64,000 nucleotides of DNA, taken from positions 149,152 through 213,151 of the forward strand of contig JADYYP010000081.1 in assembly GCA_020853575.1 (NCBI GenBank), given 5' to 3'. The position numbers were made by a program, and so were the translations under genes. Positions 27,799 through 36,628 of the stretch are shown piece by piece. Source of the DNA: Planctomycetota bacterium. GTDB taxonomy: Bacteria; Planctomycetota; UBA1135; GCA-002686595. The notes beneath the pieces are model-generated. The model worked only from the letters and a program-made list of their open reading frames with translations, was not told the origin of the DNA and did no database searches. Positions within the stretch are counted from its first letter, which is position 1, and every line of letters begins with the position of its first letter.

Positions 27799-28293
27799 AT
27801 GTCGCACGTCACAGCGCTCCTTCGCCGCTCCACGCCAGCCGCTGCACTCGCCTTGCTCCTGTGCGGCGCCGCAGCCGCCGCCATCGGGCTCGCCCGCGGC
27901 CCCCAAGGCACGCCGCCACCGCCCAATCAAACCCAGGCGCTGCCCATGGGGGGCGGCGGGGGTGTTTCCGCCGACAGCAACCAGCGCATGATCGCGGTCA
28001 CCGGCGTGGACGTCACCGGAGCGTCCGTGCTGTATCTGGTCGACACCCAGAACATGCGGCTGGCGGTGTACCAGGCCAACTCCAGCGGCTCGAACCAAGG
28101 TGTGCGCCTGATCGGTGCGCGCCGGATCGAGCTCGACATGGAGCTCAATGGCTTCCACGACAACTCGGAGTACAGCTACTCCGAGCTGCGCGACAAGTTC
28201 GTCGACCAGGGCCTGATCGAAAAAGACCCGGCCTCGTCCGCGAAGAAGCCCGCGGGCGACGCGCGCAACCCCGATAAGCCCTCCGGACAATGA
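27799..28293 (+). CDS. conserved-looking secreted hypothetical protein
   Basis: 164 residues from the ATG at 27799; an in-frame upstream start at 27748 would add proline-rich residues before the signal. The N-terminus carries a hydrophobic segment (AALALLLCGAAAAAIGLARG). A Pro/Gly-rich linker leads to a compact domain: RMIAVTGVDVTGASVLYLVD, then MRLAVYQAN, then GVRLIGARRIELDMELNGFHD, then YSYSELRDKF. I recognise no family, but the regular strand pattern suggests a folded domain outside the cytoplasm. It follows the CNNM genes and ends before a helix-turn-helix membrane protein. Confidence 0.68.
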   Translation: MSHVTALLRRSTPAAALALLLCGAAAAAIGLARGPQGTPPPPNQTQALPMGGGGGVSADSNQRMIAVTGVDVTGASVLYLVDTQNMRLAVYQANSSGSNQGVRLIGARRIELDMELNGFHDNSEYSYSELRDKFVDQGLIEKDPASSAKKPAGDARNPDKPSGQ

Positions 28294-28401
28294 CGCGCGG
28301 CTAGCGCAGCTTGCCCCAGCCTCGATACCATCGCTCGATGCCCCCGCATCCGGGCGGTCCGTCCCACACCCCCGATCCACAGATTCGTTAGGAGATTTCC
28401 C

Positions 28402-28947
28402 GTGGCCGAAAAGGAGTTCCTGAGCTTCGACGAAGCCCTGCGCGAGCTGCGCCTCAAGGAAGAGGAGCTCAAGCGGCTCGTGTCCGAAGGCGAGATCCGC
28501 GCCTTCCGCGACGGCGAGACGATGAAGCTGCGCAAGACCGACGTCGAGAACCTGCGCGCCGAGCTGCAGGGCGGTGAGGTCGTCGATCTGGGCGGTGCCG
28601 CCACCGAGGAACTGGTGTTCGAAGACGACACCGACATCGACGCCGGCATGGCGACCGAGGAGATCAGCGAGTCCGACACGATCCTCGAGGAGGACGTGCA
28701 AGAGGTGGCCGAGGTCGAGCTCGACGAGGAAGACGAGGACGACGAAGACGAGCTGGTGGGCGCGGGCGCGCGCGGCAAGGCCGCTCCTGTCGAAGACGAG
28801 CCCTACGAGGGTGGCTTCATGCGCTCGGTGCTGATGATCACCTCGTTGGTGATGGTCCTTGGCACTTCACTGATCGTGGCTTTGGCCCACGGTCATCTCA
28901 ATCGCGTGGCGCGCGGCGTCGCCGGCATCTTCGGCGTGACGTTCTAG
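28402..28947 (+). CDS. helix-turn-helix (excisionase-like) domain fused to acidic linker and membrane helix
   Basis: 181 residues from a GTG preceded by TTAGGAG. Residues ~8-52 (SFDEALRELRLKEEELKRLV-SEGEIRAFRDGETMKLRKTDVE) match the MerR/excisionase-type HTH, in which the ending RDGxxxKLRKxDVE is typical. A very acidic linker (residues ~55-135) follows, then one membrane helix (about 141-162) and a short basic tail. A membrane-tethered DNA-binding-like domain is an unusual combination. It may instead be a protein-protein interaction module. A strong terminator lies 46 nt beyond the stop. Confidence 0.72.
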   Translation: MAEKEFLSFDEALRELRLKEEELKRLVSEGEIRAFRDGETMKLRKTDVENLRAELQGGEVVDLGGAATEELVFEDDTDIDAGMATEEISESDTILEEDVQEVAEVELDEEDEDDEDELVGAGARGKAAPVEDEPYEGGFMRSVLMITSLVMVLGTSLIVALAHGHLNRVARGVAGIFGVTF

Positions 28948-28992
28948 AGCGCGGCGGGCGAGGCCCGACGAGCGCAGTATTCGATCCCTTCG

Positions 28993-29037
28993 ATTCGAGC
29001 GGCGCGGCCGGATTTCGGTGCGCGCCGCTCGAATTTC
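28993..29037 (+). terminator. intrinsic terminator after the HTH-membrane gene
   Basis: A 14-bp perfect inverted repeat (ATTCGAGCGGCGCG at 28993-29006 with CGCGCCGCTCGAAT at 29021-29034) is followed by TTTCC. The loop can form three further pairs. This is the longest perfect stem seen in the window outside coding sequence. The remaining gap to 29196 holds no recognisable feature. Confidence 0.68.
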
Positions 29038-29196
29038 CATCTGCGACCGCTACTCTGTGCCTCGACTTCGAGTTGCGCTCTGGCGCACGAAATCGAATCA
29101 CATTTCGCGCGCGCCGCAGTGCGCCTTGTTTTCGCCCGGGTGTCGGCGAAGGGCGCGGTGCGGCTCGGGCGCGCGAATCGCAGTTGGGGAATCACG

Positions 29197-29964
29197 ATGT
29201 CGATGAAGATCGCACACAAGTTGGAGCGCTCGCGCTCCATTCGTTTCGCGCCGTTGGGCGTGGCGAGCGTCTTGACGCTCGCTGCCGCGCTGTCGCTGGC
29301 GTCCTGCGTGCCGCAGACGTATCTCGACGACGCCCAGGTCGAGGGCAAGCACTGGCAGAAGGAAGCGCTCGAGAACCAGAAGCGCGTCGACGAGCTCGAG
29401 AACGAGAACCGGCGGTTGCGCGCGCAGATCGAAGCCGGTGGCGCGCCGCGCGAGTCGAGCTTCTCGACCGAGGCGATTGACGAGCGCCTCAAGAACCTGC
29501 GCGAGATCCTGGCGCAAACCGGCCAGAATCCCGACGACGTGGTCAAGTTCTCCGTCGACGGCGGCTACGTCTATCGCATGAAGGACTCGATCGTCTTCGA
29601 CCTGGGCTCCGCCGAAGTTTCGGCCGCCGGCAAGAAGGTGCTCGAGGAAGTCGCGGCCGACATCTCCAGCAAGCCCTTCGGCAAGGTGTACGTGCGCGGA
29701 CACACCGACAACACGCCGATCGCCAAGCCCGAGACCAAGGCCAAATTCCCCAACGGCAATCTGCAACTCTCGGCGGAGCGCGCCGTGGCCGTGGCGGCCT
29801 TCCTCGGCAACCAGGGCAAGCTCGACGACGCACGCGTGGTCGTGATGGGCTTCGGTCAACACGATCCGGTGGCGCCCAACGACTCGGCTGCCAACAAGCA
29901 GAAGAACCGCCGCGTCGATATCTTCGTCGCCGATGCCGACAACGCGTCTCCGGCGAAGCAGTAG
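29197..29964 (+). CDS. OmpA/MotB-family peptidoglycan-binding lipoprotein
   Basis: 255 residues from the ATG at 29197. The hydrophobic leader ends in LSLASC, a lipobox with C37 lipidated. A coiled coil (about 48-90, EGKHWQKEALENQKRVDELE) leads to an OmpA C-terminal domain. That domain contains VYVRGHTDNTPIAKP, NLQLSAERAVAVAAFL and VMGFGQHDPVAPNDSAANKQKNRRVDIF, with the N-x-x-L-S-x-x-R-A and NRRV motifs that contact peptidoglycan. It probably tethers the outer membrane to the cell wall. The 3' end overlaps the next gene by 32 nt. Confidence 0.92.
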   Translation: MSMKIAHKLERSRSIRFAPLGVASVLTLAAALSLASCVPQTYLDDAQVEGKHWQKEALENQKRVDELENENRRLRAQIEAGGAPRESSFSTEAIDERLKNLREILAQTGQNPDDVVKFSVDGGYVYRMKDSIVFDLGSAEVSAAGKKVLEEVAADISSKPFGKVYVRGHTDNTPIAKPETKAKFPNGNLQLSAERAVAVAAFLGNQGKLDDARVVVMGFGQHDPVAPNDSAANKQKNRRVDIFVADADNASPAKQ

Positions 29965-30922
29965 CGCGCGGCCGGTCCGCCGAACGGGAGCAGCGAGTGC
30001 CCGCGGGCGCGCGCTGCTCCTTGCGCTTGTGTGCTCGAGCTGCGCGGGCGGCAGCGCCGCGAGTGACCCGCTCTTGACCGAGATCGAGGGCTTGGCATTC
30101 GTGCCAGCGGGCCAGATCTCGCTGGCGATCGCAGGTCGCGGCAGCGCCACGCTCGAAGTGCCGAATGCCTTGCTCGTCGACATGTACGAGTCGACGCGCG
30201 GAGAGTGGCGTGCCTTTCGGCGCGCGCGCGCCGCGCTGGTCGCCAGCGAGCTGAGCGAGCTCGTCGATGGCTGGGACGACGCTTCTGCCGACTGGCCCGC
30301 GAGCGGCATGAACCAGATCGAGGCCGCGGAGTTCGCGCGCTGGCGCGGAATGCGCTTGCCCACGGCGGGCGAGTGGCTGTATTTCGCGTCGGGTCCACAG
30401 CGCTTCGCCTTCCCTTGGGGATCGACGGACCAGCGCTCGATCGCCAATACCCTCGAGTTGGGGCTCGACCGACCGGCCGCGGTCGGCACCTTCGAGGCCG
30501 GGCGCTCGCCGCAGCAGATCTACGACCTGCTCGGCAACGTCGCCGAGTGGACCGCGGATGCGGCGCCGTCGCGCGATGTCCTGCCGGGCGACACGCGCGT
30601 TTCGGCCATGGGGGGGAGCTTTCGCAACCGCTCGCGCCCGATCGTCGACGAGCGCCAGGTCGAGGGCCAGAACGAGGTCCACGCCCGCACTCTGGCGCGC
30701 GAGAGCCGAGCCGATGACATCGGCGTGCGCTGTTGCGTGGACGCCTCGAGCTACTTGGGGGAGCGCTTGCTGGCGCTGCGTCCGGATGCCGCGGCGCGCG
30801 CGCGACTGGTGGCCGTCGGTCGGCGCTGGGGCCGGCGTGCCCTACCGGTGCTCGAGGGGCTCGCCGCCCGTCCGGGCGCTCCCTCCGCCCTGATGGCCCT
30901 GCTCGAGGGAGCGCGCCGTTGA
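29933..30922 (+). CDS. formylglycine-generating-enzyme (SUMF1)-like lipoprotein
   Basis: 329 residues from an ATG inside the 3' end of the OmpA-like gene. The basic N-terminus and hydrophobic LLLALVCSSCAGG indicate lipidation at the second cysteine. The FGE/SUMF1 fold is seen in FVPAGQISLAI, VDMYESTRGEWRAF, MNQIEAAEFARWRGMRLPTAGEWLYFASG, FPWGS, LLGNVAEWTADA and MGGSFRNR. True FGE oxidises a sulfatase cysteine or serine, and many relatives are non-catalytic binding domains. The paired catalytic cysteines of aerobic FGE are not obvious here. It is coupled to rsmA by a TTGA overlap. Confidence 0.88.
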   Translation: MPTTRLRRSSSARPVRRTGAASARGRALLLALVCSSCAGGSAASDPLLTEIEGLAFVPAGQISLAIAGRGSATLEVPNALLVDMYESTRGEWRAFRRARAALVASELSELVDGWDDASADWPASGMNQIEAAEFARWRGMRLPTAGEWLYFASGPQRFAFPWGSTDQRSIANTLELGLDRPAAVGTFEAGRSPQQIYDLLGNVAEWTADAAPSRDVLPGDTRVSAMGGSFRNRSRPIVDERQVEGQNEVHARTLARESRADDIGVRCCVDASSYLGERLLALRPDAAARARLVAVGRRWGRRALPVLEGLAARPGAPSALMALLEGARR

Positions 30923-31788
30923 GCGATTCGACCGGACACGTGCCGCGGCGACCGCCTTGGTCCGAGATCAAGGCGCGCCTGGAGAATTCCGGCTTTCGAC
31001 CGTCGCGCGCGCTCGGTCAGAACTTCTTGGTGGACGAGAACATGCTGCGCGCGATCGCGCGCGCGGCCGAGCTCATGCCGGGCGACCTAGTGGTCGAGGT
31101 CGGCCCGGGCTGCGGAGTGTTGACGGCGCACTTGGTCGAGCACGGCGCGCGGGTGATCGCGGTCGAGCTCGATCCGCGCCTGTTCGCGTTCGCACGCGAC
31201 CTTTGGGGAGAGCTGGCGATCGATTGGATCGAAGGCGATGCGCTGGCGGGCAAGCATGCCTTGAATCCGGAGCTGCTGCAGCGCTTGGCCGGGGCCGGCG
31301 CTTGGAAGCTGGTCTCGAACCTGCCGTACTCCGCGGGCACGCCGATCCTGGTGGCAGCCTCGCGCCTCGAGCAACCGCCGCTCTCGGCCACGGTGCTGTT
31401 GCAGGACGACCTGGCGGAGCGCATTTGTGCCGCACCGGGCACCCGCGAGTGGGGGGCGGTTTCGGCCCGACTCCAGGCCTGCTACCTGGCGCGCAAGCTG
31501 CGCCTGGTGGGTCCGCAGCTGTTCTGGCCCCGCCCGACGGTCGACAGCGCGTTGGTCCGGCTCGACCTGCGGCCCACGCGGCCGAACTCGGCGGAGCTCG
31601 CGCAACTCGACCGCCTGGTCGGGTGCCTGTTCGAGCAGCGCCGCAAGACGGTGCTCAATCGCCTCGAGAGCTTCTTCGGCCAGCGGGCCCGCGCCGCGGC
31701 CGCCTGCGCAGCGCTCGGGATCGACCCGCGCGCCCGGCCGGAACAACTGTCCGTCGAGGACCTTGTCGGTCTCGTCAGGCGCGGATAG
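30919..31788 (+). CDS. rsmA: 16S rRNA dimethyladenosine transferase (KsgA)
   Basis: 289 residues if the TTG overlapping the previous stop is used; a GTG at 30940 is the alternative. It dimethylates two adjacent adenines in helix 45 of 16S rRNA using SAM. Motifs present are GQNFLVDENMLRAIA, the SAM-binding loop VVEVGPGCGVLTAHL, VIAVELDPRL, the catalytic NLPYSAGTPI and, near the C-terminus, VGPQLFWPRPTVDSALVRL. Length is slightly above the family norm. It is the last gene of an OmpA-like, FGE-like, rsmA unit. Confidence 0.95.
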   Translation: MSDSTGHVPRRPPWSEIKARLENSGFRPSRALGQNFLVDENMLRAIARAAELMPGDLVVEVGPGCGVLTAHLVEHGARVIAVELDPRLFAFARDLWGELAIDWIEGDALAGKHALNPELLQRLAGAGAWKLVSNLPYSAGTPILVAASRLEQPPLSATVLLQDDLAERICAAPGTREWGAVSARLQACYLARKLRLVGPQLFWPRPTVDSALVRLDLRPTRPNSAELAQLDRLVGCLFEQRRKTVLNRLESFFGQRARAAAACAALGIDPRARPEQLSVEDLVGLVRRG

Positions 31789-31804
31789 CGCGACGGCTTT
31801 TCGC

Positions 31805-31833
31805 TTGGCTCTCGCCGGGAGCTGAGTTATAGA
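31805..31833 (+). promoter_or_regulatory. candidate promoter in the 401-nt gap upstream of dnaG-rpoD
   Basis: TTGGCT (31805-31810) and TATAGA (31828-31833) are separated by exactly 17 nt, a reasonable sigma-70 promoter. It would start transcription about 350 nt before the dnaG GTG. The gap 31789-32189 contains no convincing gene and no RNA that I can recognise; a long 5' leader for the primase-sigma operon is the simplest reading. Confidence 0.42.
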
Positions 31834-32189
31834 CGCGCGCTTCGGAACTTTGGCTCCGGCCTAGACCACACCTCGCCCCGGGCACCCCCCGTCCCGGCGC
31901 CGACCTGCAGGCCGTTCGATCCATCCTCCGACGAAGCGAAACGCCCGGTCGCCCATGCGGCGCGCGGCGTCTCCGTGCATTCGGACCGCGGGAGTTTCTT
32001 GCCCGAGGCCACGTGCGATCACCGACCCGCGCCCTGGACCAGGGGTAGGATTCGTCGGCAGATCGACGGGGCAGCGGAGCAGCGGCTCCGGCGCTCCCTG
32101 CGCGCTCTGCAGTCCGTTCCGACTTCGTCCTGCGTTCGAGTTCGTCTCGCACGTCGCTTCCCGGCCGACGTGCCACCCGCCGATCCAAA

Positions 32190-34004
32190 GTGTCCGACGA
32201 CTTTCAACAGATCAAAGAGGCCATCAAGCTTCGTAGCCCGATCGAAGAGATCGTGCGCGAGCGCGTGCCCGATCTGCACCGCGCCGGGGCGCTGTGGGTG
32301 GCCTGCTGCCCGTTCCACCAGGAGAAGACACCGTCCTTCAAGGTCGATCCGCGCAAGGGCACGTGGCACTGCTACGGCGCGTGCTCCAAGGGCGGCAACG
32401 TGATCGATTTCGTCATGACGGCCTACAACGTCGAGTTCCTCGAGGCGCTCGAGATCCTCGGCGCGCGCTGCGGCATCGCGCTCCCCGAGCGCCGCGCGGC
32501 GGCCCGCGCCAAGGACGAGCTCGAGCCGCGCTATGAGTTGATGGCGCGCGCGGAGGCGTTCTACCGCAAGTTCTTGCGGCGCCCCGAGGGCGCGCAGGCG
32601 TTGGCCTACATGCGCGGACGGGGATTGACGGACACGACCATCGACGCCTTCGGGATCGGTTTCGCGCCGGCCCAGGGTGCGGGCTTGGTCGACAGCGCGC
32701 GCCGGCAGCGGATCGCCGTCGAGCGCTTGGTCGAGCTCGGTCTGGCGCGCGTCGACGATTCCGGTCGCGCCTACGACTTCTTCAAGGGCCGAGTGATGTT
32801 CCCCGTGCGCGATCATCAACGCCGCACGGTCGGGTTCGGCGCGCGGCGCTTGTCGGACGAGGACAAGCGTTCACCCAAGTACATCAACACCCCCGAGACT
32901 CCGCTGTTCCACAAGGGGCGTCTGTTCTACGCGCTCGACCACGCTCTCGAGCACGTGCGACGCCACGGCCACTTGGTCGTGGTCGAGGGCTACACCGATG
33001 TGATGGCGGCGCACCAGGTCGGGTTGCGTTCCGTGGTCGCCGTGCTCGGAACCGCGACGACCGAGGACCACGCCGCACTCGTGCGGCGCTCCGGCGCGCG
33101 CCGCATCAGCTTGCTGTTCGATGGCGACGAGGCCGGACGCAAGGCCACCGTGCGCGCGCTCGACGGGTTGCTTCCGCTCGACCTTCCGATCGATGTCGTG
33201 CGTTTGCCGGGCGACGAGGATCCCTGCGACCTCCTGGTGCGCGAAGGCGCCGCGCCGCTCGAACATCACCTGGAGCGGGCCACGCCCTGGTTCGCGTTCC
33301 TGGTCGAGTGGATCAGCGCGGCGGCCGGCGACGAGCGCTATCGGGCGCTGGATACCGTGTTGGCGTTGCTCGCACGCATCTCCAAGCCGGTGCAGCGCGA
33401 CGAGCGCATCGCCCAGCTCGCCGGTGCGCTCGGCGTTCCGGTCGAGAGCGTTCGCGCGCAGTTCGAGAGTCTGCCCCAGCGGCGGCGCGAGTCGGCTCGC
33501 TCGGAGCGCGAACGGGCCGCGCCGTCCGATGCGACGACCGCCGACTCCGCGCCGCGCGCCGTGGCGCCGTCCAAGCTGCACCTGCGCCTGCGCCAGGCGC
33601 TGCGCGGTATCGCGGGCGCGTCCCTGATCGACCCCAGCCTGGCACTGCATTCCGACGGCTACGCGGCGCTGTGCGACGAACGCGATCTGGCGCGCATCCT
33701 CGCCGTGCTCGGCGAGCTGCACCGCAAGACTCTCGGAACCTTCGCGATCGCCGACGTGTTCGACACTCTCGGCGACGACCCCGCGCGCGAGCAGGTGTCG
33801 ACGCTGGTCGCCGAGGCATCGCTGGCGGAATCCGCGTTCGCGCTGTTCGAGCAGAACGCGCAGACGATCACGCGCTTGTGTGAAGCGCTGCATCACGAGG
33901 AACAACTGAGGCTCGTCCGCGCTGGAGGAGCCATCGACGCCGAACAATTGCGGGCGCTGGAGGAAATGCGGCGCGCGCGATTCACCAGAGGACAGCATGT
34001 CTGA
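32190..34004 (+). CDS. dnaG: DNA primase
   Basis: 604 residues from a GTG start. It synthesises RNA primers at the replication fork. The CHC2 zinc domain is at the N-terminus (CCPFHQEKTPSFKVDPRKG, then WHCYGACSKGGNVIDFVM). The catalytic core follows (FGIGFAP, then FPVRDHQRRTVGFGAR, then KYINTPETPLFHK), with TOPRIM motifs VVVEGYTDVMA and LLFDGDEAGRKA. The C-terminal part is a helicase-interaction-type helical domain. The final bases overlap the rpoD start by 8 nt, a compact form of the macromolecular synthesis operon without rpsU. Confidence 0.96.
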   Translation: MSDDFQQIKEAIKLRSPIEEIVRERVPDLHRAGALWVACCPFHQEKTPSFKVDPRKGTWHCYGACSKGGNVIDFVMTAYNVEFLEALEILGARCGIALPERRAAARAKDELEPRYELMARAEAFYRKFLRRPEGAQALAYMRGRGLTDTTIDAFGIGFAPAQGAGLVDSARRQRIAVERLVELGLARVDDSGRAYDFFKGRVMFPVRDHQRRTVGFGARRLSDEDKRSPKYINTPETPLFHKGRLFYALDHALEHVRRHGHLVVVEGYTDVMAAHQVGLRSVVAVLGTATTEDHAALVRRSGARRISLLFDGDEAGRKATVRALDGLLPLDLPIDVVRLPGDEDPCDLLVREGAAPLEHHLERATPWFAFLVEWISAAAGDERYRALDTVLALLARISKPVQRDERIAQLAGALGVPVESVRAQFESLPQRRRESARSERERAAPSDATTADSAPRAVAPSKLHLRLRQALRGIAGASLIDPSLALHSDGYAALCDERDLARILAVLGELHRKTLGTFAIADVFDTLGDDPAREQVSTLVAEASLAESAFALFEQNAQTITRLCEALHHEEQLRLVRAGGAIDAEQLRALEEMRRARFTRGQHV

Positions 34005-35742
34005 AAAGATCGACGACACCGTCAAACTGTTGGTCGAGGAAGGCCGCAAGAAGGGCTACCTCACGTATTCGGAGATGAATCGACTCCTGGAGGACCAGTT
34101 CGTCCCTCCGGAGAAGATGGACGCCATCTTCGTGCAGCTCGAAGATCACGGCGTCGAGATCCTCGACGACGCGGAGACGCCGTCGGCCGGCGACGCGCTG
34201 CCCGCCGAGGACGAGGATCCGGGGTTGAAGGAGGAAGAGGCCGCCGACGCCGCCGACGACGACGTGCCGGAGACCTCCTTCGCCAAGGGCATGATGCCCG
34301 AGAAGATCGACGATCCGGTGCGCATGTACCTGACGCAGATGGGCGAGATCCCGCTGCTCACGCGCGACCAGGAGATCTTCCTGGCGAAGACCATCGAGAT
34401 CACGCGCAAGCGCTTCCGCAAGAAGTGCATGGGCTCCGGCCTGTGCATGGACTCTGGGTTGCGCACGCTCGAGCAGGTGCAGCGCGGCGAGCTCGCGTTC
34501 GACCGCACGCTCAAGGTCAACCCCAACCCCAAGCCCGACGACGATCCCAAGATCGTCGAGACGCTCGGCAAGAACTTCTTGGCCAAGCGCTTGCCGGTGA
34601 ACATCGTCACCATCAAGGACGTGCTCGCGCGCATCCGCGAGGAGTACAAGCCCCTGGTCGATCCCAAGACGACCAAGAAGGAGCGCTCCGAGTCGCTGCG
34701 CAAGACGCAGGAACTGCGGCGCAAGCTGGTGATCTTGATCGAGGAGTGCCACCTCCAGGTCAAGAAGTTCAAGCCCTACATGGACATGATGGAGTCGCAC
34801 TGCCGCGAGATGCGGGCGACCGAGCGCAAGTTGGCGGCGGCCAAGCAGGCCAAGAAGGCCGACGCGATCAAGGAGCTCGGCGCGCGCATGGCCGAGCTCG
34901 AGATGCAGTCGATGGAGCCCGCCGATCGCCTCAAGCGCCGCGTCGATCAGGCGCGCCTGCACTTCGCCGAGTACGAGGAAGCCAAGCGCCAACTCTCGAG
35001 CGGCAACCTGCGCTTGGTGGTCTCGATCGCCAAGAAGTACCGCAACCGCGGCTTGTCGTTCCTCGACCTGATCCAAGAGGGCAACACCGGCCTGATGAAG
35101 GCCGTCGAGAAATACGAGTACCGCCGCGGATACAAGTTCTCGACCTACGCGACGTGGTGGATCCGCCAAGCGATCACGCGCTCGATCGCCGATCAGGCAC
35201 GCACGATCCGCATCCCGGTGCACATGATCGAGACCATGTCGAAGCTGCGCAACGTGACCAAGAAGCTCGTGCAGCAGAAGGGGCGCGAGCCGTCGGTCGA
35301 GGAAGTGGCCGAGGCCACCGGCATCTCGGTGGACGAGGCCAAGCGGGTGATCAAGATCAGCAAGCACCCGATCTCACTCGACCGTCCGATCGGCGAGTCC
35401 GACGACAGCTACTTTGGTGACTTCATCGAGGACGAGACGGCCGAGAGCCCGGTGATGGCCGCCGGCCACGAGATGCTCAAGGAGCGCATCGACGAGGTGC
35501 TGCAGACCTTGACCTTCCGCGAGCGCGAGATCGTCAAGCTGCGCTACGGCATCGGCGACGGCTACACCTACACGCTTGAGGAAGTCGGGCGCATCTTCCG
35601 CGTCACGCGCGAGCGTGTGCGGCAGATCGAAGCCAAGGCCGTGCGCAAGCTGCGCCACCCCGTCCGCGCCCGCCAGCTGGCGAGCTTTCTCGACGGCGTG
35701 ACCATCCCCGACGAGAACGAGCCGATCGCGCCCTTGCCCTGA
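33997..35742 (+). CDS. rpoD: primary RNA polymerase sigma factor (sigma-70)
   Basis: 581 residues. Region 1.1 is at the N-terminus, followed by a strongly acidic linker (residues ~55-95). Region 1.2 is DPVRMYLTQMGEIPLLTRDQE. A non-conserved insert of about 170 residues follows (~140-310). Regions 2.1-2.4 are NLRLVVSIAKKYRNRGLSFL, DLIQEGNTGLMKAVEKYEYR and STYATWWIRQAITRSIADQ. Region 3 begins at IPVHMIETMSKL, and region 4.2 is YTLEEVGRIFRVTRERVRQIE. It directs housekeeping transcription. Translation is probably coupled to dnaG. Confidence 0.96.
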   Translation: MSEKIDDTVKLLVEEGRKKGYLTYSEMNRLLEDQFVPPEKMDAIFVQLEDHGVEILDDAETPSAGDALPAEDEDPGLKEEEAADAADDDVPETSFAKGMMPEKIDDPVRMYLTQMGEIPLLTRDQEIFLAKTIEITRKRFRKKCMGSGLCMDSGLRTLEQVQRGELAFDRTLKVNPNPKPDDDPKIVETLGKNFLAKRLPVNIVTIKDVLARIREEYKPLVDPKTTKKERSESLRKTQELRRKLVILIEECHLQVKKFKPYMDMMESHCREMRATERKLAAAKQAKKADAIKELGARMAELEMQSMEPADRLKRRVDQARLHFAEYEEAKRQLSSGNLRLVVSIAKKYRNRGLSFLDLIQEGNTGLMKAVEKYEYRRGYKFSTYATWWIRQAITRSIADQARTIRIPVHMIETMSKLRNVTKKLVQQKGREPSVEEVAEATGISVDEAKRVIKISKHPISLDRPIGESDDSYFGDFIEDETAESPVMAAGHEMLKERIDEVLQTLTFREREIVKLRYGIGDGYTYTLEEVGRIFRVTRERVRQIEAKAVRKLRHPVRARQLASFLDGVTIPDENEPIAPLP

Positions 35743-35782
35743 GAGGGGCGGCGGCACGGCTCGAAGCACCTCCTGAGCCTCC

Positions 35783-35820
35783 CGCGGGCCGTTTCGCGCA
35801 CGTGCGCGGGGCGGCCCGCG
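35783..35820 (+). terminator. nested hairpin downstream of rpoD
   Basis: A 9-bp inverted repeat (CGCGGGCCG / CGGCCCGCG) encloses a second perfect palindrome (CGCGCACGTGCGCG). It starts about 40 nt after the rpoD stop and is followed by CTGTCCTT rather than a clean T-run. It probably ends the dnaG-rpoD transcript. Confidence 0.5.
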
Positions 35821-35840
35821 CTGTCCTTCGGTCGCTGAGC

Positions 35841-35868
35841 TTGTTGGGAGCGCCGGCGGCGATAAGAT
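35841..35868 (+). promoter_or_regulatory. candidate promoter for the zinc-ribbon protein
   Basis: TTGTTG (35841-35846) and TAAGAT (35863-35868) are spaced by 16 nt. The start of transcription would fall about 20 nt before the ATG at 35893. The position after the rpoD terminator fits an independent promoter. Confidence 0.45.
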
Positions 35869-35892
35869 CTCCGGCCCTTTGCACGGGGAACC

Positions 35893-36600
35893 ATGCAGGA
35901 CACGATCCACGCGCTGCTCGCCCTCCAAGAACTCGACCACCAGATCTACTCGCTTCGAGACGAGCTGCGACGCTTGCCCGAGGAGCGCGCCGCGCGCCGG
36001 GCACAGATCGACTCGCTGATCGCGCGCCGCGACGAGGCGCACAAGCAAGCGCTCGAACTGCGCGTGAAGATCAAAGAGCTCGAGGACATGAGCACCATCT
36101 CGCGCCAGCGCATCCGCAAGGTCGAGAACGAAGCGGCGATGGCGCGCAACGACATGGCCTTGCAAGCGGCCTTCCAGCATCAGGTCAAGTCGCTGAAGAA
36201 GGACATCTCGATGGCCGAAGAGCAGGGCATCGCCCATGTCTCCGAGGCCGAGGTCTTCGACAAGGACGAAGCCAAGTACAAGGCCGAGATCGAGGCCGCC
36301 GAGAAGCTCTTCAGCGAATTCTCCGGAAACGTCGAGCGCGAGCTGGCCGTGGCGCGCGGCAAGTTGTCCGAGCTCGAGAAGCTGCGCAAGACGCGGCTCT
36401 CCCCGGACATCAACCCCGACAGTTTCGTGCTCTACGAGCGCTTGGTTCAGACGCGCGAGGGCGTGGCGCTGGCGCGCCTCGAGGACCGCGTGTGCCAGGC
36501 CTGCTTCATCCAGGTGCCGGTGAATTTGTACGTGCGCGTCGCACGCGGCAATGCGCTGGTGCAGTGCCCGAGCTGCGATCGCATCTTCTACTTCGAGTGA
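35893..36600 (+). CDS. coiled-coil protein with C4-type zinc ribbon (DUF164/CT398-like)
   Basis: 235 residues. An almost continuous coiled coil (residues ~5-170) is followed by a zinc ribbon with C201, C204 (CQAC), C225 and C228 (CPSCDRIFYF). This architecture is the DUF164/zf-RING_7 family, found widely in bacteria and thought to act as a nucleic-acid- or secretion-associated adaptor; the exact role is not settled. GGGGAACC precedes the ATG. It is convergent with a radical SAM gene, whose stop lies only 28 nt away. Confidence 0.88.
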   Translation: MQDTIHALLALQELDHQIYSLRDELRRLPEERAARRAQIDSLIARRDEAHKQALELRVKIKELEDMSTISRQRIRKVENEAAMARNDMALQAAFQHQVKSLKKDISMAEEQGIAHVSEAEVFDKDEAKYKAEIEAAEKLFSEFSGNVERELAVARGKLSELEKLRKTRLSPDINPDSFVLYERLVQTREGVALARLEDRVCQACFIQVPVNLYVRVARGNALVQCPSCDRIFYFE

Positions 36601-36628
36601 TCGGCGAGCGTCCGCCGCGGCCGGCGCC

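Noticed and set aside
29018..29206. small plus-strand frame between the HTH-membrane gene and the OmpA-like gene
   Set aside because: It lies over the terminator and the leader of the next gene, is Arg/Ser-rich and has no ribosome-binding site.
31789..32189. small RNA gene (SRP, RNase P or 6S type) upstream of dnaG
   Set aside because: No conserved core of these RNAs could be found by eye; left as a leader with a candidate promoter.
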